Positions 8,525 to 18,067 are shown, counted from the stretch's first letter. The stretch is DNA of 64,000 bases from Ignavibacteria bacterium (GCA_017303675.1 JAFLBX010000002.1:1021642-1085641); one strand, 5' to 3'. The notes: generated by a model from the letters alone, not told the origin. Numbers and translations: made by a program.

Positions 8525-8531
8525 AAAAGAA

Positions 8532-9908
8532 ATGATATTAAAACAAGTTAAATATTACATACTGATATTGATCAGTGCGGTTACATTGTACAACTGCACG
8601 GATGTGCCGGAAGGAATGCTGACTAATTCAGCGCCGGAGACATATTTATCGTTGTTTCCGGATAGCATTATAAGTCCGCATATAACCAGGTTAAAAATAA
8701 CCTGGTGGGGCGATGACCCTGACGGCCTTGTTAAAGGCTACCGCTTCAGCTTTGACAGCACTAACTGGACATACAAGGAAGGCAATGACAGTACATTCCA
8801 GCTTGTTATTGTTGGCAATGACAGCACATTCCGTTTCTGGGTAGCAGCGGTGGATGATAAAGGGAATATAGATCCAACACCTGCAAGCAACCTGTTCCCG
8901 GTTTACAATTCACCGCCATCAGTATCATTTAACGGCGGCACAAGCATACCTGATACATCGTTCCCGGTTGCAACTTTTGCATGGACGGGAACTGATCCTG
9001 ACGGTGACGGCTCGATAAGCAAATATTATTACGCCTTAAATGATACATCAACATGGAATGAGCTTTCAGCAACAACATCAACTATAACTTTAAGGCAGAC
9101 AAACGGAATTGTTCCCGGGCAGAACAACAAGCTTTACATGAAGGTGAAAGATATTGCGGGAGTTTATTCACCTGTTGTTACAATGCCAGACTCCGGCAGG
9201 ACTTGGTTTGTAAGGCCTGTAACAGGTAAGATTCTTCTTATAGATGACTACCCTGCATCGCTGAGCGATAACTCAGCAGCGGCACAGTTCTACAGAGGCG
9301 CACTGGATACACTGCCCTTTTTATTCAGTGAGCTTGATATTAAAGTAAATAACGGTAGCAATATCCCTAAGATCAAAAATCCAATGTTCATAGAAACGCT
9401 GAAATTGTTTGAATGCGTTATATGGTATGGATTCAGAGGTAACAATAACAACGAAAATCCGAACTACCAACTTGCCACAGAAACACTGCCCTTTTATCTT
9501 GCAGCAGGCGGCAAGGTTTTCTTCTCGGGCGGTTTCGGTAATACTATAGACCAGGGTTTCAACCCTGTTGAATTCGCCCCGGTTGACAGCGTTACATTCT
9601 ACCAGGCAACAACTGTATTTACCACAACTCCTGTAATTGTTTATGACCAGAATTACCCGGAGCTTACGGTAAGCTCAACAATAGACAGGATAAGAGGTCT
9701 TGTTTACAAGCCTTCGGCACGGGTAGTATATAAAATGCCGTACAACCCGACCTATGATACAACAAAGATAACAATAAGCATTAAAGATGCGGCTGTTAAT
9801 CCAAAGGTATTTCTGATGACAGTTCCGCTAAACAAAATGAACGGCAGCAGCAATGCTGCGATCTTCTTAAGAAGGATACTTGGTACGGATTTCAATATCC
9901 ATAATTGA
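8532..9908 (+). CDS. Putative lipoprotein with Ig-like DPDG repeats
   Basis: A 458-aa protein whose N-terminus has a hydrophobic stretch ending VTLYNC, a loose lipobox with Cys22, so it is probably lipidated and held in the envelope. Two Ig/FN3-like domains carry the calcium-type motif DPDG (WWGDDPDGLVKGYRF and WTGTDPDGDGSISKYYY). A C-terminal half of about 230 residues (KILLIDDYPASLSDN onward) has no recognised family. The TonB-dependent receptor gene starts 1 base after this stop codon, so the two are co-expressed and probably work together, as SusD-like lipoproteins do with SusC-like receptors. However, no SusD motif is seen here. Confidence 0.8.
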   Translation: MILKQVKYYILILISAVTLYNCTDVPEGMLTNSAPETYLSLFPDSIISPHITRLKITWWGDDPDGLVKGYRFSFDSTNWTYKEGNDSTFQLVIVGNDSTFRFWVAAVDDKGNIDPTPASNLFPVYNSPPSVSFNGGTSIPDTSFPVATFAWTGTDPDGDGSISKYYYALNDTSTWNELSATTSTITLRQTNGIVPGQNNKLYMKVKDIAGVYSPVVTMPDSGRTWFVRPVTGKILLIDDYPASLSDNSAAAQFYRGALDTLPFLFSELDIKVNNGSNIPKIKNPMFIETLKLFECVIWYGFRGNNNNENPNYQLATETLPFYLAAGGKVFFSGGFGNTIDQGFNPVEFAPVDSVTFYQATTVFTTTPVIVYDQNYPELTVSSTIDRIRGLVYKPSARVVYKMPYNPTYDTTKITISIKDAAVNPKVFLMTVPLNKMNGSSNAAIFLRRILGTDFNIHN

Positions 9909-9909
9909 T

Positions 9910-12750
9910 ATGAAAAGATATCTACAGAAAATATTATTGGTTCTATTTTTTATTACCACAGGTTTATACAGCCAGCAGGGTATGATAACAGGCGTTGTGG
10001 TTGATTCCGCAAAGAACCCTGTACCTGATGTTAATGTAAAGATAAAGGGAAGCTATATAGGCACTGCAACGGATATAGACGGCAAGTATGTGCTTATAAA
10101 CGTGCCTGAAGGCGAATATACTGTATCGGTTTCATCAATTGGATATAAAACCGTAGAGTACACCGATATTAAAGTTAAAAACGGTGAAGAAACTGTACTT
10201 AATATTAACCTGAACACCACCTCATTCACAGTTGGTGAAGAGATACTAGTTGTCGGCGAGCGCCCACTGCTTGATATAGAGCAGACGGAAAGCAAGCATA
10301 TCATGAATGCCAAGGATATTGAAGGCAAGATAGTTGAAAATGTTGTGGATGTGGTAACACTTCAGCCCGGAGTTATCAAGCAGGATGACGCGCTGTTTAT
10401 CCGCGGCGGCAGAAGCGATGATAATTCATTTTTACTCGATGGTGTATCTGTACAGGATCCACTTGCCGGCACGGGTTTCGGCCTTCAGCTCTCAGCGCAG
10501 TCACTCGAAGAGGTTGAAGTTATAACCGGCGGCTATAACGCTGAATACGGACAGGCAACATCAGGCGTTGTGAATGTAAAGACCAAAGACGGCAACTACG
10601 AAAAATATTCAGTTAACCTTTCATACAAACGTGATAACTTGGTATTCAATAAAGATTCCAAGTCGTCATTCAACACAGATGTTTTTGAAGCAAATATAGG
10701 CGGTCCAGAACCGCTGACGAAATTTCTGCTCGGCAAGCTGCTTGGAATAAAGCTTCCGGGACAGATAACATTTTTCGGTAACTTCCTTATGAACATTTCA
10801 GACGGGTTCACATCCGTTGCGGGTTTAACTGATGCTGACTTCCCGGGATACAAAGCGAAGCAGCTTTACTCATCAATTTTCAAAGGAACCAAGTTTGCAC
10901 CAAGGCAGAACAATAACTGGTACTGGCTAGCAAAGGCAACCTGGAAGCTGAAGGAAAATATGAAGCTGGCATATTCATTCAACCAGTCGGTAGCTATCAA
11001 CCAGAATTCACAAAGCCTGCAGACAAATCTTGAATATGTTGAGCCTGATCCGGGATACCAATACAACTTCCAGGAAATTTTAGATAATGCCAATACATAC
11101 ACCCACCTGAATATCTTCAACAGCATATCATGGGAGCATGCTATAGGCACCAAGACATTTTACGAGCTTAAGCTCACAAAGTATTTCACACAGCTAAGAG
11201 TTGATGCAAACGGCCTTAACTGGGATGAATACACAGAGCCGCAGGATATCATTAAGCCGCCGTTTGTATATTACCAGACAGGTGATACAAACAATCCATA
11301 CGGCATAATACCCGGCGACGGATTTTTTGATGTGGGCAATTCATACACATGGCATGACCATTTTGTAAATGAATACAGGATGAAGTTCGACTTAAGCCAC
11401 ACATTCAACGTAAAGAACCGATTCAAAGCGGGCTTTGAAGCGGCTTACCAAGAAATGCAGCTAATTGATGTATATAAGCCATGGATAGGTACTTTCGGGC
11501 TTAACAATGATGCCTATAAAGTGTACCCAATGTTCGGCGCATTATATGCCCAGGAAAAAATTACATTCAAGGGAATGATACTTAACTTCGGGTTAAGGTT
11601 TGATTACTGGTTCCCTGGCAAGCTTGTTGATGATGCCATAAGCAACCCGAACGCTGTTACAATACCTGATGAAGTTAAAAAGCAGTACATGGAAGATACA
11701 TATAACCTTGGCGGCAGGAGGTGGAAAGGCAGACTATCTCCCCGTATAGGTATATCGCATCCAATCACAGATAACCAGACCTTATTTTTCAGCTACGGGC
11801 ATTTTTCAAAACGCCCGAAGCCGCAGTTTGTTTACGCGAAGATAGCCAATGTAAGCTCAAAGTCTTCATTCCAGAAGTTCGGTAACCCGAACCTGAATCC
11901 TGAAACCACGGTTTCATATGAGCTTGGACTTCGCAACCAGTTCACAAACGATGATGTATTCACTATTACTGCATACTATAAAGATATTTACGATTATGTT
12001 GCAACAGTTTCAGCGAAGATAAATGACCCGAGGTTTGCCGGACAAAGCTTTATAACCTACGTGAACCAGGATTATACCAAATCAAGGGGCATTGAGCTTG
12101 ATTACAAAAAACGAATCGGCAAGTGGTTCAACGGCAACATAAACATGACATACTCAATAGCCACAGGAAAAAGTTCCTCACCTGACCAGGGATATCTTGT
12201 TGCAACAGGCGGAGCCTTTGAAACCATTGGTGAAAATTACCTGAGCTGGGATAGGCCAATACAGATATCAGCTAACACAAGCTTTTACTTCGGCAAGGGA
12301 ACAGGAATTTTCGGTTTCGGCAAGAATACTATTGATGATATATCATTCAAGTTCAGGGCATTTTTCCAGTCAGGCAAAAGATACACTCCCCAGCTTTTGG
12401 TTGGATATTTAAGTGACGGCAGGCCTGAATATGAATCTGATATCAACAACCCGCTCAGCAAGCTTGCAGCAAACTGGTTCTGGCTTGATATGAGTGTAGA
12501 TAAATATTTCCGCTTCAAGAATATGAAGCTGACTTTGACATTTGAAGTAACGAACATACTGAACATAAAGAACGCGGCTATAATAAACCCGGTAACAGGC
12601 AGAGCATATGAGTACGGCGATCCGACTCCAAACGGCTGGAATGACCCGCTGTATCCTGATCTGCAGGGTCCGCTTTCACCATATCCGTATAACCCGGCAA
12701 GGTTCCTTTCACCCCGGCAGCTGAGGTTTGGTATTTCGTTCCAGTATTAG
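9910..12750 (+). CDS. TonB-dependent outer-membrane receptor
   Basis: This protein has 946 residues. A signal peptide ending at about residue 22 is followed by a carboxypeptidase-regulatory-like Ig domain (ITGVVVDSAKNPVPDVNV, about residues 25-105), a plug domain (ALFIRGGRSDDNSFLLDGV, about 155-230) and a large beta-barrel ending LRFGISFQY, with the terminal aromatic residue typical of barrels. Such receptors import bound ligands using TonB energy. The ATG at 9910 is preferred over an in-frame upstream ATG at 9880 because MKRYLQKILL begins a proper signal peptide and follows the previous stop by 1 base. The substrate is unknown; neighbours suggest a protein-export or nucleic-acid-degradation context. 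Confidence 0.93.
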   Translation: MKRYLQKILLVLFFITTGLYSQQGMITGVVVDSAKNPVPDVNVKIKGSYIGTATDIDGKYVLINVPEGEYTVSVSSIGYKTVEYTDIKVKNGEETVLNINLNTTSFTVGEEILVVGERPLLDIEQTESKHIMNAKDIEGKIVENVVDVVTLQPGVIKQDDALFIRGGRSDDNSFLLDGVSVQDPLAGTGFGLQLSAQSLEEVEVITGGYNAEYGQATSGVVNVKTKDGNYEKYSVNLSYKRDNLVFNKDSKSSFNTDVFEANIGGPEPLTKFLLGKLLGIKLPGQITFFGNFLMNISDGFTSVAGLTDADFPGYKAKQLYSSIFKGTKFAPRQNNNWYWLAKATWKLKENMKLAYSFNQSVAINQNSQSLQTNLEYVEPDPGYQYNFQEILDNANTYTHLNIFNSISWEHAIGTKTFYELKLTKYFTQLRVDANGLNWDEYTEPQDIIKPPFVYYQTGDTNNPYGIIPGDGFFDVGNSYTWHDHFVNEYRMKFDLSHTFNVKNRFKAGFEAAYQEMQLIDVYKPWIGTFGLNNDAYKVYPMFGALYAQEKITFKGMILNFGLRFDYWFPGKLVDDAISNPNAVTIPDEVKKQYMEDTYNLGGRRWKGRLSPRIGISHPITDNQTLFFSYGHFSKRPKPQFVYAKIANVSSKSSFQKFGNPNLNPETTVSYELGLRNQFTNDDVFTITAYYKDIYDYVATVSAKINDPRFAGQSFITYVNQDYTKSRGIELDYKKRIGKWFNGNINMTYSIATGKSSSPDQGYLVATGGAFETIGENYLSWDRPIQISANTSFYFGKGTGIFGFGKNTIDDISFKFRAFFQSGKRYTPQLLVGYLSDGRPEYESDINNPLSKLAANWFWLDMSVDKYFRFKNMKLTLTFEVTNILNIKNAAIINPVTGRAYEYGDPTPNGWNDPLYPDLQGPLSPYPYNPARFLSPRQLRFGISFQY

Positions 12751-12830
12751 GTGAGTAGTTTAGTTGGCGAGTGGTTTAGTTGGTGAGTAGTTAAGTTGTG
12801 AAATAGTGAAATAGTGAAATAGTGAAATGG
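12751..12830 (+). repeat. Compound tandem repeat after the TonB receptor gene
   Basis: Starting on the base after the stop codon there are three 16-bp units (GTGAGTAGTTTAGTTG and variants at 12751, 12767 and 12783), then four 8-bp units (TGAAATAG, last one TGAAATGG) from 12799 to 12830. It probably arose by replication slippage. The rest of the gap holds small hairpins, one at 12932-12951 (CCACGA/TCGTGG). Confidence 0.85.
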
Positions 12831-12931
12831 TGGAGTTGTTGGTAGTTAAGTAATGAAGGTAACAATTTGGGGAATATCCTGTAACAAAAATAATGCTAAA
12901 GGCTTAAGCCGTTTAAAGATTTAAAAATAAA

Positions 12932-12951
12932 CCACGATGTGAAGCTCGTGG
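12932..12951. repeat. Hairpin CCACGA/TCGTGG
   Basis: A 6-bp stem with an 8-base loop TGTGAAGC, about 55 bases before the TTG start of the PorV-like gene. It resembles the hairpins at 14096 and 14201, which also carry CCACG or CGACC stems. Confidence 0.5.
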
Positions 12952-13006
12952 CAATTAAGATAAAAAGAAGAGATTTCCGCTTTTGAGGGAATAAGATAAT
13001 ATAGGT

Positions 13007-13999
13007 TTGAAAAAATATATATACATATTACTGTTTTTATTTTTAGCTGACGCAGTTTCATACTCGCAGCTTATACCGCAGCTTGGCAATCAAAGAGCCG
13101 GCACATCATCGCTGCAGTTTTTGAAGATAGGCGTTGGCGGCAGGGCTACAGGTATGGGCGAAACATTCGTCGCTGTATCAAATGATATCACAGCGCTTTA
13201 CTGGAATCCCGCAGGATTAATGCAGTTCGAAGAGAACGGCGTTCACTTCAGCCACAATGAGTGGCTAGTTGACCTGAACCATGAATTTTTCGGTGGTGTT
13301 TACCGCTTTGGCGGCAATAACGCTTTAGGTTTAAGCGTAATTGCACTTCATACGCCGGCAATGCAGAAGACTACTGAATTTCAGCCCGGCGGAACAGGCG
13401 AATATTTCAAGTATGGCGATCTTGGCATTGGCTTAACATTCGCAAGAAAGCTTACACAACAATTTTCATTCGGCCTGACCGTAAGATACGTTGAAGAAAC
13501 ACTGGCGGAGCTTAAGATGCGCGGATTTATGTTCGATCTTGGGACATATTACTGGACAGGGCTTTCGAACACCCGCTTTGCAGTTACGATCTCCAATTTC
13601 GGTCCGCAGGTTAAACCAAGCGGTTCAGTTACAACATCAACGGGCGGTACAGTATCAGAATTCCAGGCTTTCCCTCCCCCGACAATGTTCAGAATTGGCT
13701 TTGCATATGACCCGATAGATAACAAGATGAATAAGCTTACAACATCTATTCAGCTTAATCATCCCAATGATAACGCAGAGAACCTGAATATCGGGGCTGA
13801 ATATTCATATAAGAATTTCCTGTTCCTAAGGGCAGGGTACAAGTTTAACGTTGAATCAGAAAATTATTCAGGCGGTATAGGGCTAAGAGCGCCGATATCC
13901 ATCACAACAGCTTCGCTGGATTATTCCATAGCTAACTTCAAGGATCTTGGCTTTACTCACAGGCTAAGTATAAATTTGCTGCTGAATAAGAAGAAGTGA
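13007..13999 (+). CDS. PorV/PorQ family outer-membrane protein
   Basis: The protein has 330 aa and a signal peptide (about residues 1-20). It begins its mature part with RAGTSSLQFLKIGVGGRATGMGETFVAVSND and YWNPAGL, which is the signature of the PorV/PorQ group of FadL-like barrels. In T9SS, PorV is the shuttle that receives cargo at the translocon and delivers it to the PorU sortase; PorQ-like and other paralogues are also common. This is one of possibly several in the genome. It starts at TTG 13007 and lies between the TonB receptor and an NHL-type lipoprotein, in a run of cargo genes, so a role in exporting neighbouring cargo is an attractive inference. Confidence 0.88.
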   Translation: MKKYIYILLFLFLADAVSYSQLIPQLGNQRAGTSSLQFLKIGVGGRATGMGETFVAVSNDITALYWNPAGLMQFEENGVHFSHNEWLVDLNHEFFGGVYRFGGNNALGLSVIALHTPAMQKTTEFQPGGTGEYFKYGDLGIGLTFARKLTQQFSFGLTVRYVEETLAELKMRGFMFDLGTYYWTGLSNTRFAVTISNFGPQVKPSGSVTTSTGGTVSEFQAFPPPTMFRIGFAYDPIDNKMNKLTTSIQLNHPNDNAENLNIGAEYSYKNFLFLRAGYKFNVESENYSGGIGLRAPISITTASLDYSIANFKDLGFTHRLSINLLLNKKK

Positions 14000-14010
14000 T
14001 GAAGTGAAAT

Positions 14011-14066
14011 GTGAAACATCAAATGTGAAACGTCAAAAGTGAAACGTCAAATGTAAAACGTGAAAG
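14011..14066 (+). repeat. 14-bp tandem repeat after the PorV-like gene
   Basis: Four units of GTGAAACGTCAAAT-type sequence begin at 14011, 14025, 14039 and 14053, 11 bases after the stop codon. They differ by one or two bases in the first three units and more in the last. Confidence 0.85.
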
Positions 14067-14095
14067 GTTAAACTTGATTTTTTGCTTTTGAGTAA

Positions 14096-14214
14096 CCACG
14101 GTCTTTAGACCGTGGGAAAGGATTCACAAAGGATTTGGGGCTTTAGCCCCAAATAGAAAAAAATTAAGGCTAAAGCCAAAAATAAATTTAATTTTATCCA
14201 CGACCGGAAGGTCG
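14096..14214. repeat. Cluster of four small hairpins with similar loops
   Basis: Four hairpins: 14096-14115 has an 8-bp stem CCACGGTC/GACCGTGG with loop TTTA; 14135-14152 a 7-bp stem TTGGGGC/GCCCCAA with loop TTTA; 14168-14177 GGC/GCC with TAAA; 14201-14214 CGACC/GGTCG with GGAA. Stems differ while the loops stay nearly constant. They fill the leader of the lipoprotein gene at 14234. Confidence 0.7.
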
Positions 14215-14233
14215 AGGCAACACAAAAAAAGAT

Positions 14234-15352
14234 TTGAACAAGATCAAAAATAATATTGCGAAACTGATAATAATAAGCACAGTATTTTTGTGTGTTATAT
14301 ACTTAAATGCATGCGCTGATGCTGATGATGTTAACCTGGCTGATTACCCGATAAATGTTGACCCGGGCACAATTGGCGATACAACGTATATTCCAATTAC
14401 ACCTGTTATAACCGGATTCAACGAACCGGTAGATATACATTTCGGGTATGACCAGCAGATATATGTTGCTGATAAAAATAATGACAGGATCGTTCAGCTG
14501 AATCTGGCAGGCGGTATTGTAAGCACTTCAGGGTTTATATTAAGACCCAAAAAGATAACGCAGGACAGAAACTTTGACCTGCTGGTTATCGCATCGGTAA
14601 TTGATACAATCCCCCCTAACGTACTCGATACAGTTGATGTGGTTTACCGTTTTAAGCTTCAGCCCAACGGCGGAACGCTGACAGGTGTAGTACCTACAAT
14701 TGCATTCCGTTCTAACCAGCCGACACCTATACCGGGAGACCACGGGAATTTTACGGGAATTGCAACATTCCAGGATAACTACTATCTCGTAACCAGATCG
14801 GGCAATAACAATTCAAGTCCAATAGATCCCGATAATGCCATATTCAGGATAAACCGGTTTGATAACACGCAGCCTGTGCCTGAAAGGCTTTCAGGATTTG
14901 AAGTTGAAGGCCAGGGACTGCTTTCGCTGCAGAACATTTCCGGCATTGCAACTTTCACATACAGCAACACAGATCTTATTTACATACAAAAATCATCTAA
15001 TGCAGCATTTAAGATACAGTGGTGTGTGTATAATGATATTGATGAAATTTACACGGCAAAATTCGAGCCTTCAAGCGGTGTTGACCTGCTGAGGAATGGT
15101 TTGCTAAGTGAGCCTGCGGATATAACACTTGACCAGTTCAATAATATTTATGTAATTGATTCATTCAAAGATTCGCTTTATAAATTCAATTCCCTGGGCA
15201 AATTAAGATCTGAATCATTCGGCGGTGAAGGTATTTCACCATCACAGTTCTCGAATCCGCTTGGTGTTGCATTCTTCGATAAAACGCTCTTCATCTGCGA
15301 TACCGGCAATAACCGCATTTTACGATTCATACTTTCTACTGATAATAATTAA
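14234..15352 (+). CDS. Lipoprotein with NHL-type beta-propeller repeats
   Basis: A 372-aa protein with an N-terminal hydrophobic segment ending in YLNAC, a good lipobox (Cys27), so it is predicted to be lipid-anchored in the envelope. The repeated pattern 'GFNEPVDIHFGYDQQIYVADKNN', broken here for length as EPVDIHF / IYVADKNNDRIVQ, then EPADITLDQ / IYVIDSFKDSLYKF and NPLGVAF / LFICDTGNNRILRF, is that of NHL-like propeller blades. These usually bind proteins or ligands rather than catalyse. It starts at TTG 14234 (MNKIKNN). The PLD-fold cargo gene follows after only 19 bases and is probably co-transcribed. Confidence 0.85.
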   Translation: MNKIKNNIAKLIIISTVFLCVIYLNACADADDVNLADYPINVDPGTIGDTTYIPITPVITGFNEPVDIHFGYDQQIYVADKNNDRIVQLNLAGGIVSTSGFILRPKKITQDRNFDLLVIASVIDTIPPNVLDTVDVVYRFKLQPNGGTLTGVVPTIAFRSNQPTPIPGDHGNFTGIATFQDNYYLVTRSGNNNSSPIDPDNAIFRINRFDNTQPVPERLSGFEVEGQGLLSLQNISGIATFTYSNTDLIYIQKSSNAAFKIQWCVYNDIDEIYTAKFEPSSGVDLLRNGLLSEPADITLDQFNNIYVIDSFKDSLYKFNSLGKLRSESFGGEGISPSQFSNPLGVAFFDKTLFICDTGNNRILRFILSTDNN

Positions 15353-15371
15353 AATCTAAATAAGCTTCGCT

Positions 15372-17726
15372 ATGAAAAAAATAATTTTATTTTTAATGGT
15401 GTGCGTATCTGTGTATGCACAGGTAATACCAATTGATTCAATACGCAGGCAGGATGCAAACGGCGTACCCCTGCTGCTTGGGCAGACTGTAACTGTGCGC
15501 GGAGTTGTGACCATGTCACAGGAGCTTGGCACTCCCCTGGTTTACCTGCAGGATCCCACAGGCGGCACAATAGGCTATGACGGAACATTCTGGAGCAACA
15601 CAAATGCAGGAGACAGCGTTCAGGTAACAGGTGTTGTTACACAATTTAACGGATTAACGGAATTTACCCCGGTTAACAGTTCGACTGTACTTGCATCAAA
15701 CATTCCGTACACACCAAGAATTGTAACATGCAGCAACGTTAGGCTGAACGGCGAAACATACGAAGCGCAGCTTGTAAGAATTAACGGTGTTACTGCAGTG
15801 CATAATACATCAGGGGCAAATGTTACTTCATGGACAACATCAGGCTCAGGAACAAACTACAGAATACTTGTGGGCAATGATTCAGTTGAAATAAGGATAT
15901 ACTCCTCAACCAATATTGCGAACTCCCCTATCCCGCCTTTCCCGTTTGATGTGGTTGCGCTGGTAAGTCAGTTTGATTCATCACCGCCGTATACATCAGG
16001 CTACCAGATATTGCCCAGGTCATTAAATGATTTTATAGTAAGCGGCGGCTCGGGACCACTGCTAAGCTCGATAACGTATTCAAACATACAGCCAACAAGC
16101 GTTACAATTAACTGGCAGACCTCAACAGCATCAAATTCCAAAGTACGCTGGCAGAGGGCTGATTCAAATTACCAGGTTATTAGCTATACTGATTCCGCCA
16201 GTGACGGCGCGAATGTTACAACACATTCTGTAACACTGAACGGTCTTCAGCCGGGCAGAATTTATTATTACAATGTAAGCTCAACAGATGGCAGCGGCAC
16301 GGGGACCAGTCCACAGCAGTATTTCTGCACAGGGTCGAACTCAACCGGCACAATGAACGTTTATTTCAACCGTTCAGTTGATACATTGCTCAGCACAGGC
16401 GAAAACGCACAGGGCAATGTAAATTTCCAGACAAAGCTGCTGCAGCGCATAAATGCGGCGCAGTATTCACTTGATATAGCGATATACAGCTTTAATGACC
16501 TGACACAGATACGTGATGCTATAATAAACGCAAAGATACGCGGCGTAAAAATAAGGCTTGTATATGATTACCGCGAGAACGGTTCAAATCAGCAATTAGT
16601 ACAGGACCTGCTTGCAGCGGGAATATTAATGAGCAAAAGACCGAATGCTGATTATATGCATAACAAGTTCTTTATATTTGATAACAGGGATTTCACATCA
16701 GCTACTGATGACTGGCTTTGGACAGGCTCAACAAACATAACACAGGCACAGCTTTTTGATGATGCCAACAATGTGATAGAGATTCAGGACCAGACACTTG
16801 CAACTATTTACACACGTGAGTTTGAAGAAATGTGGGGGAGCGCAAATGAAGTGCCTATTCCCTCCCGTGCTAAGTTCGGTCCGCAGAAATCAGACAACAC
16901 ACCCCACCTGCTGAACATTGCAGGCAAAAGGGTTGAAGTTTATTTTGCGCCAAGCGATAACCCTTCGACAAGGATCGAAGATGTGATAAACCTGCAGACG
17001 GATAACAGCATTTTATTCAGCGTACTATCATTCACAAGGTGCAATATTATGAACAGGATGAAGGTAAAATATGACGCAGGCAAAAATGTGCGCGGAGTTT
17101 TCGATGACTCCGAAGGCAACAGTACATCAAGCGTGTATAAAACCATGAAGGGTTTAACAGGCGGCGGATGCAGCAACCCGTTATGGGCTCCACCGGCAGA
17201 TGTATGGCTTGATAGCCGCGCAGGACAGCTTCATCACAAATACATTTTAATTGATTCATATACACCTTCCAGCAGCCCGGTAACAGTAACAGGCTCATAC
17301 AATTTTTCAAATAACGCAACATTTGATAATGATGAGAATTTCCTGGTTATATATGATGCGAGGGTTGCAAACCTGTATTTGCAGGAATTCAGCATGCGTT
17401 ACCGTGATGGCGGCGGAACGAACCCGATAGGCATAACACAGATCTCAAGCGAAATCCCGTCGGAGTTCAGGCTTTTCCAGAATTACCCGAACCCGTTCAA
17501 TCCAAGCTCAACCATAAAATACCAGGTGGCAAATTCAGGCTTGATTAAGCTTACTGTGTATGACGCGCTTGGAAGAGAAGTAAAAAGCCTTGTTAACAAG
17601 CTTCAGCCTGAAGGAACCTATTCGGTTGAATTTGAAGGAACTGATATGACCTCTGGAATATACTTCTATACACTGGAAGCTGACGGTGTGAGGGTTGATT
17701 CCAAGAAGATGGTTTTAGTGAAGTAA
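15372..17726 (+). CDS. Secreted phospholipase-D-fold enzyme (probable nuclease) with OB, FN3 and T9SS domains
   Basis: This 784-aa protein has a signal peptide (to about residue 16), OB-fold domains (about 30-210; VTVRGVVTMS, VYLQDPTGG, DSVQVTGVV), an FN3 domain (about 228-320), and a PLD-fold catalytic region with both HxKxxxxD motifs: His430/Lys432/Asp437 in MHNKFFIFD and His621/Lys623/Asp628 in LHHKYILID. A T9SS sorting domain follows (FQNYPNPFNP, end KKMVLVK). The paired HKD motifs indicate a phosphodiesterase. The attached OB domains are typical of extracellular nucleases, so DNA or RNA is the likely substrate, although a lipid substrate cannot be excluded. All catalytic residues are present. 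A strong terminator follows. Confidence 0.9.
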   Translation: MKKIILFLMVCVSVYAQVIPIDSIRRQDANGVPLLLGQTVTVRGVVTMSQELGTPLVYLQDPTGGTIGYDGTFWSNTNAGDSVQVTGVVTQFNGLTEFTPVNSSTVLASNIPYTPRIVTCSNVRLNGETYEAQLVRINGVTAVHNTSGANVTSWTTSGSGTNYRILVGNDSVEIRIYSSTNIANSPIPPFPFDVVALVSQFDSSPPYTSGYQILPRSLNDFIVSGGSGPLLSSITYSNIQPTSVTINWQTSTASNSKVRWQRADSNYQVISYTDSASDGANVTTHSVTLNGLQPGRIYYYNVSSTDGSGTGTSPQQYFCTGSNSTGTMNVYFNRSVDTLLSTGENAQGNVNFQTKLLQRINAAQYSLDIAIYSFNDLTQIRDAIINAKIRGVKIRLVYDYRENGSNQQLVQDLLAAGILMSKRPNADYMHNKFFIFDNRDFTSATDDWLWTGSTNITQAQLFDDANNVIEIQDQTLATIYTREFEEMWGSANEVPIPSRAKFGPQKSDNTPHLLNIAGKRVEVYFAPSDNPSTRIEDVINLQTDNSILFSVLSFTRCNIMNRMKVKYDAGKNVRGVFDDSEGNSTSSVYKTMKGLTGGGCSNPLWAPPADVWLDSRAGQLHHKYILIDSYTPSSSPVTVTGSYNFSNNATFDNDENFLVIYDARVANLYLQEFSMRYRDGGGTNPIGITQISSEIPSEFRLFQNYPNPFNPSSTIKYQVANSGLIKLTVYDALGREVKSLVNKLQPEGTYSVEFEGTDMTSGIYFYTLEADGVRVDSKKMVLVK

Positions 17727-17755
17727 AAAGTGAAAAGTGAAAAGGCAAAAATAAA

Positions 17756-17784
17756 AAAAAGCAGGCTCAATGTCTGCTTTTTTA
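17756..17784 (+). terminator. Intrinsic terminator after the PLD-fold gene
   Basis: The stem AAAAAGCAG/CTGCTTTTT (17756-17764 and 17774-17782) is followed by T residues, about 30 bases after the stop codon. It ends the plus-strand envelope gene run. Confidence 0.8.
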
Positions 17785-17930
17785 ATGTGATTGATGCTAA
17801 TTCATGAGATTGCTTCGTCGCTTCGCTCCCCGCAAATTTTTTCTATTCATAAATCACATTTCAAATCTATGAATTGTTGCCAGATATATACTTGTCATCA
17901 CAAATATAAATATAACAACATCACAATAAT

Positions 17931-17963
17931 ATTCATCCGATGACTTGAAGTCATAGGATGAAT
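17931..17963. repeat. Long hairpin ATTCATCC-G-ATGACT/AGTCAT-A-GGATGAAT
   Basis: Two nearly perfect arms of 15 bases with one mismatch surround TGA. It lies midway in the gap 17727-18067, upstream of the toxin-antitoxin pair. The remainder of that gap is AT-rich with no recognisable gene. Confidence 0.65.
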
Positions 17964-18067
17964 TAATTGCGACGCTGTTTCAGTGCTGTATTTTATCAGA
18001 TAACAAAATGTTATTGTAAATTTATTTTACCCTTTCAGGTTATCACTAAATTATATAATTTGTATTT

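Noticed and set aside
9880-9909. Upstream ATG for the TonB receptor
   Set aside because: It would add ten residues ahead of a clean signal peptide and overlap the preceding gene; ATG 9910 is better placed.
14011-14066. CRISPR-like array
   Set aside because: Units are 14 bp and contiguous with no spacers; this is a simple tandem repeat.
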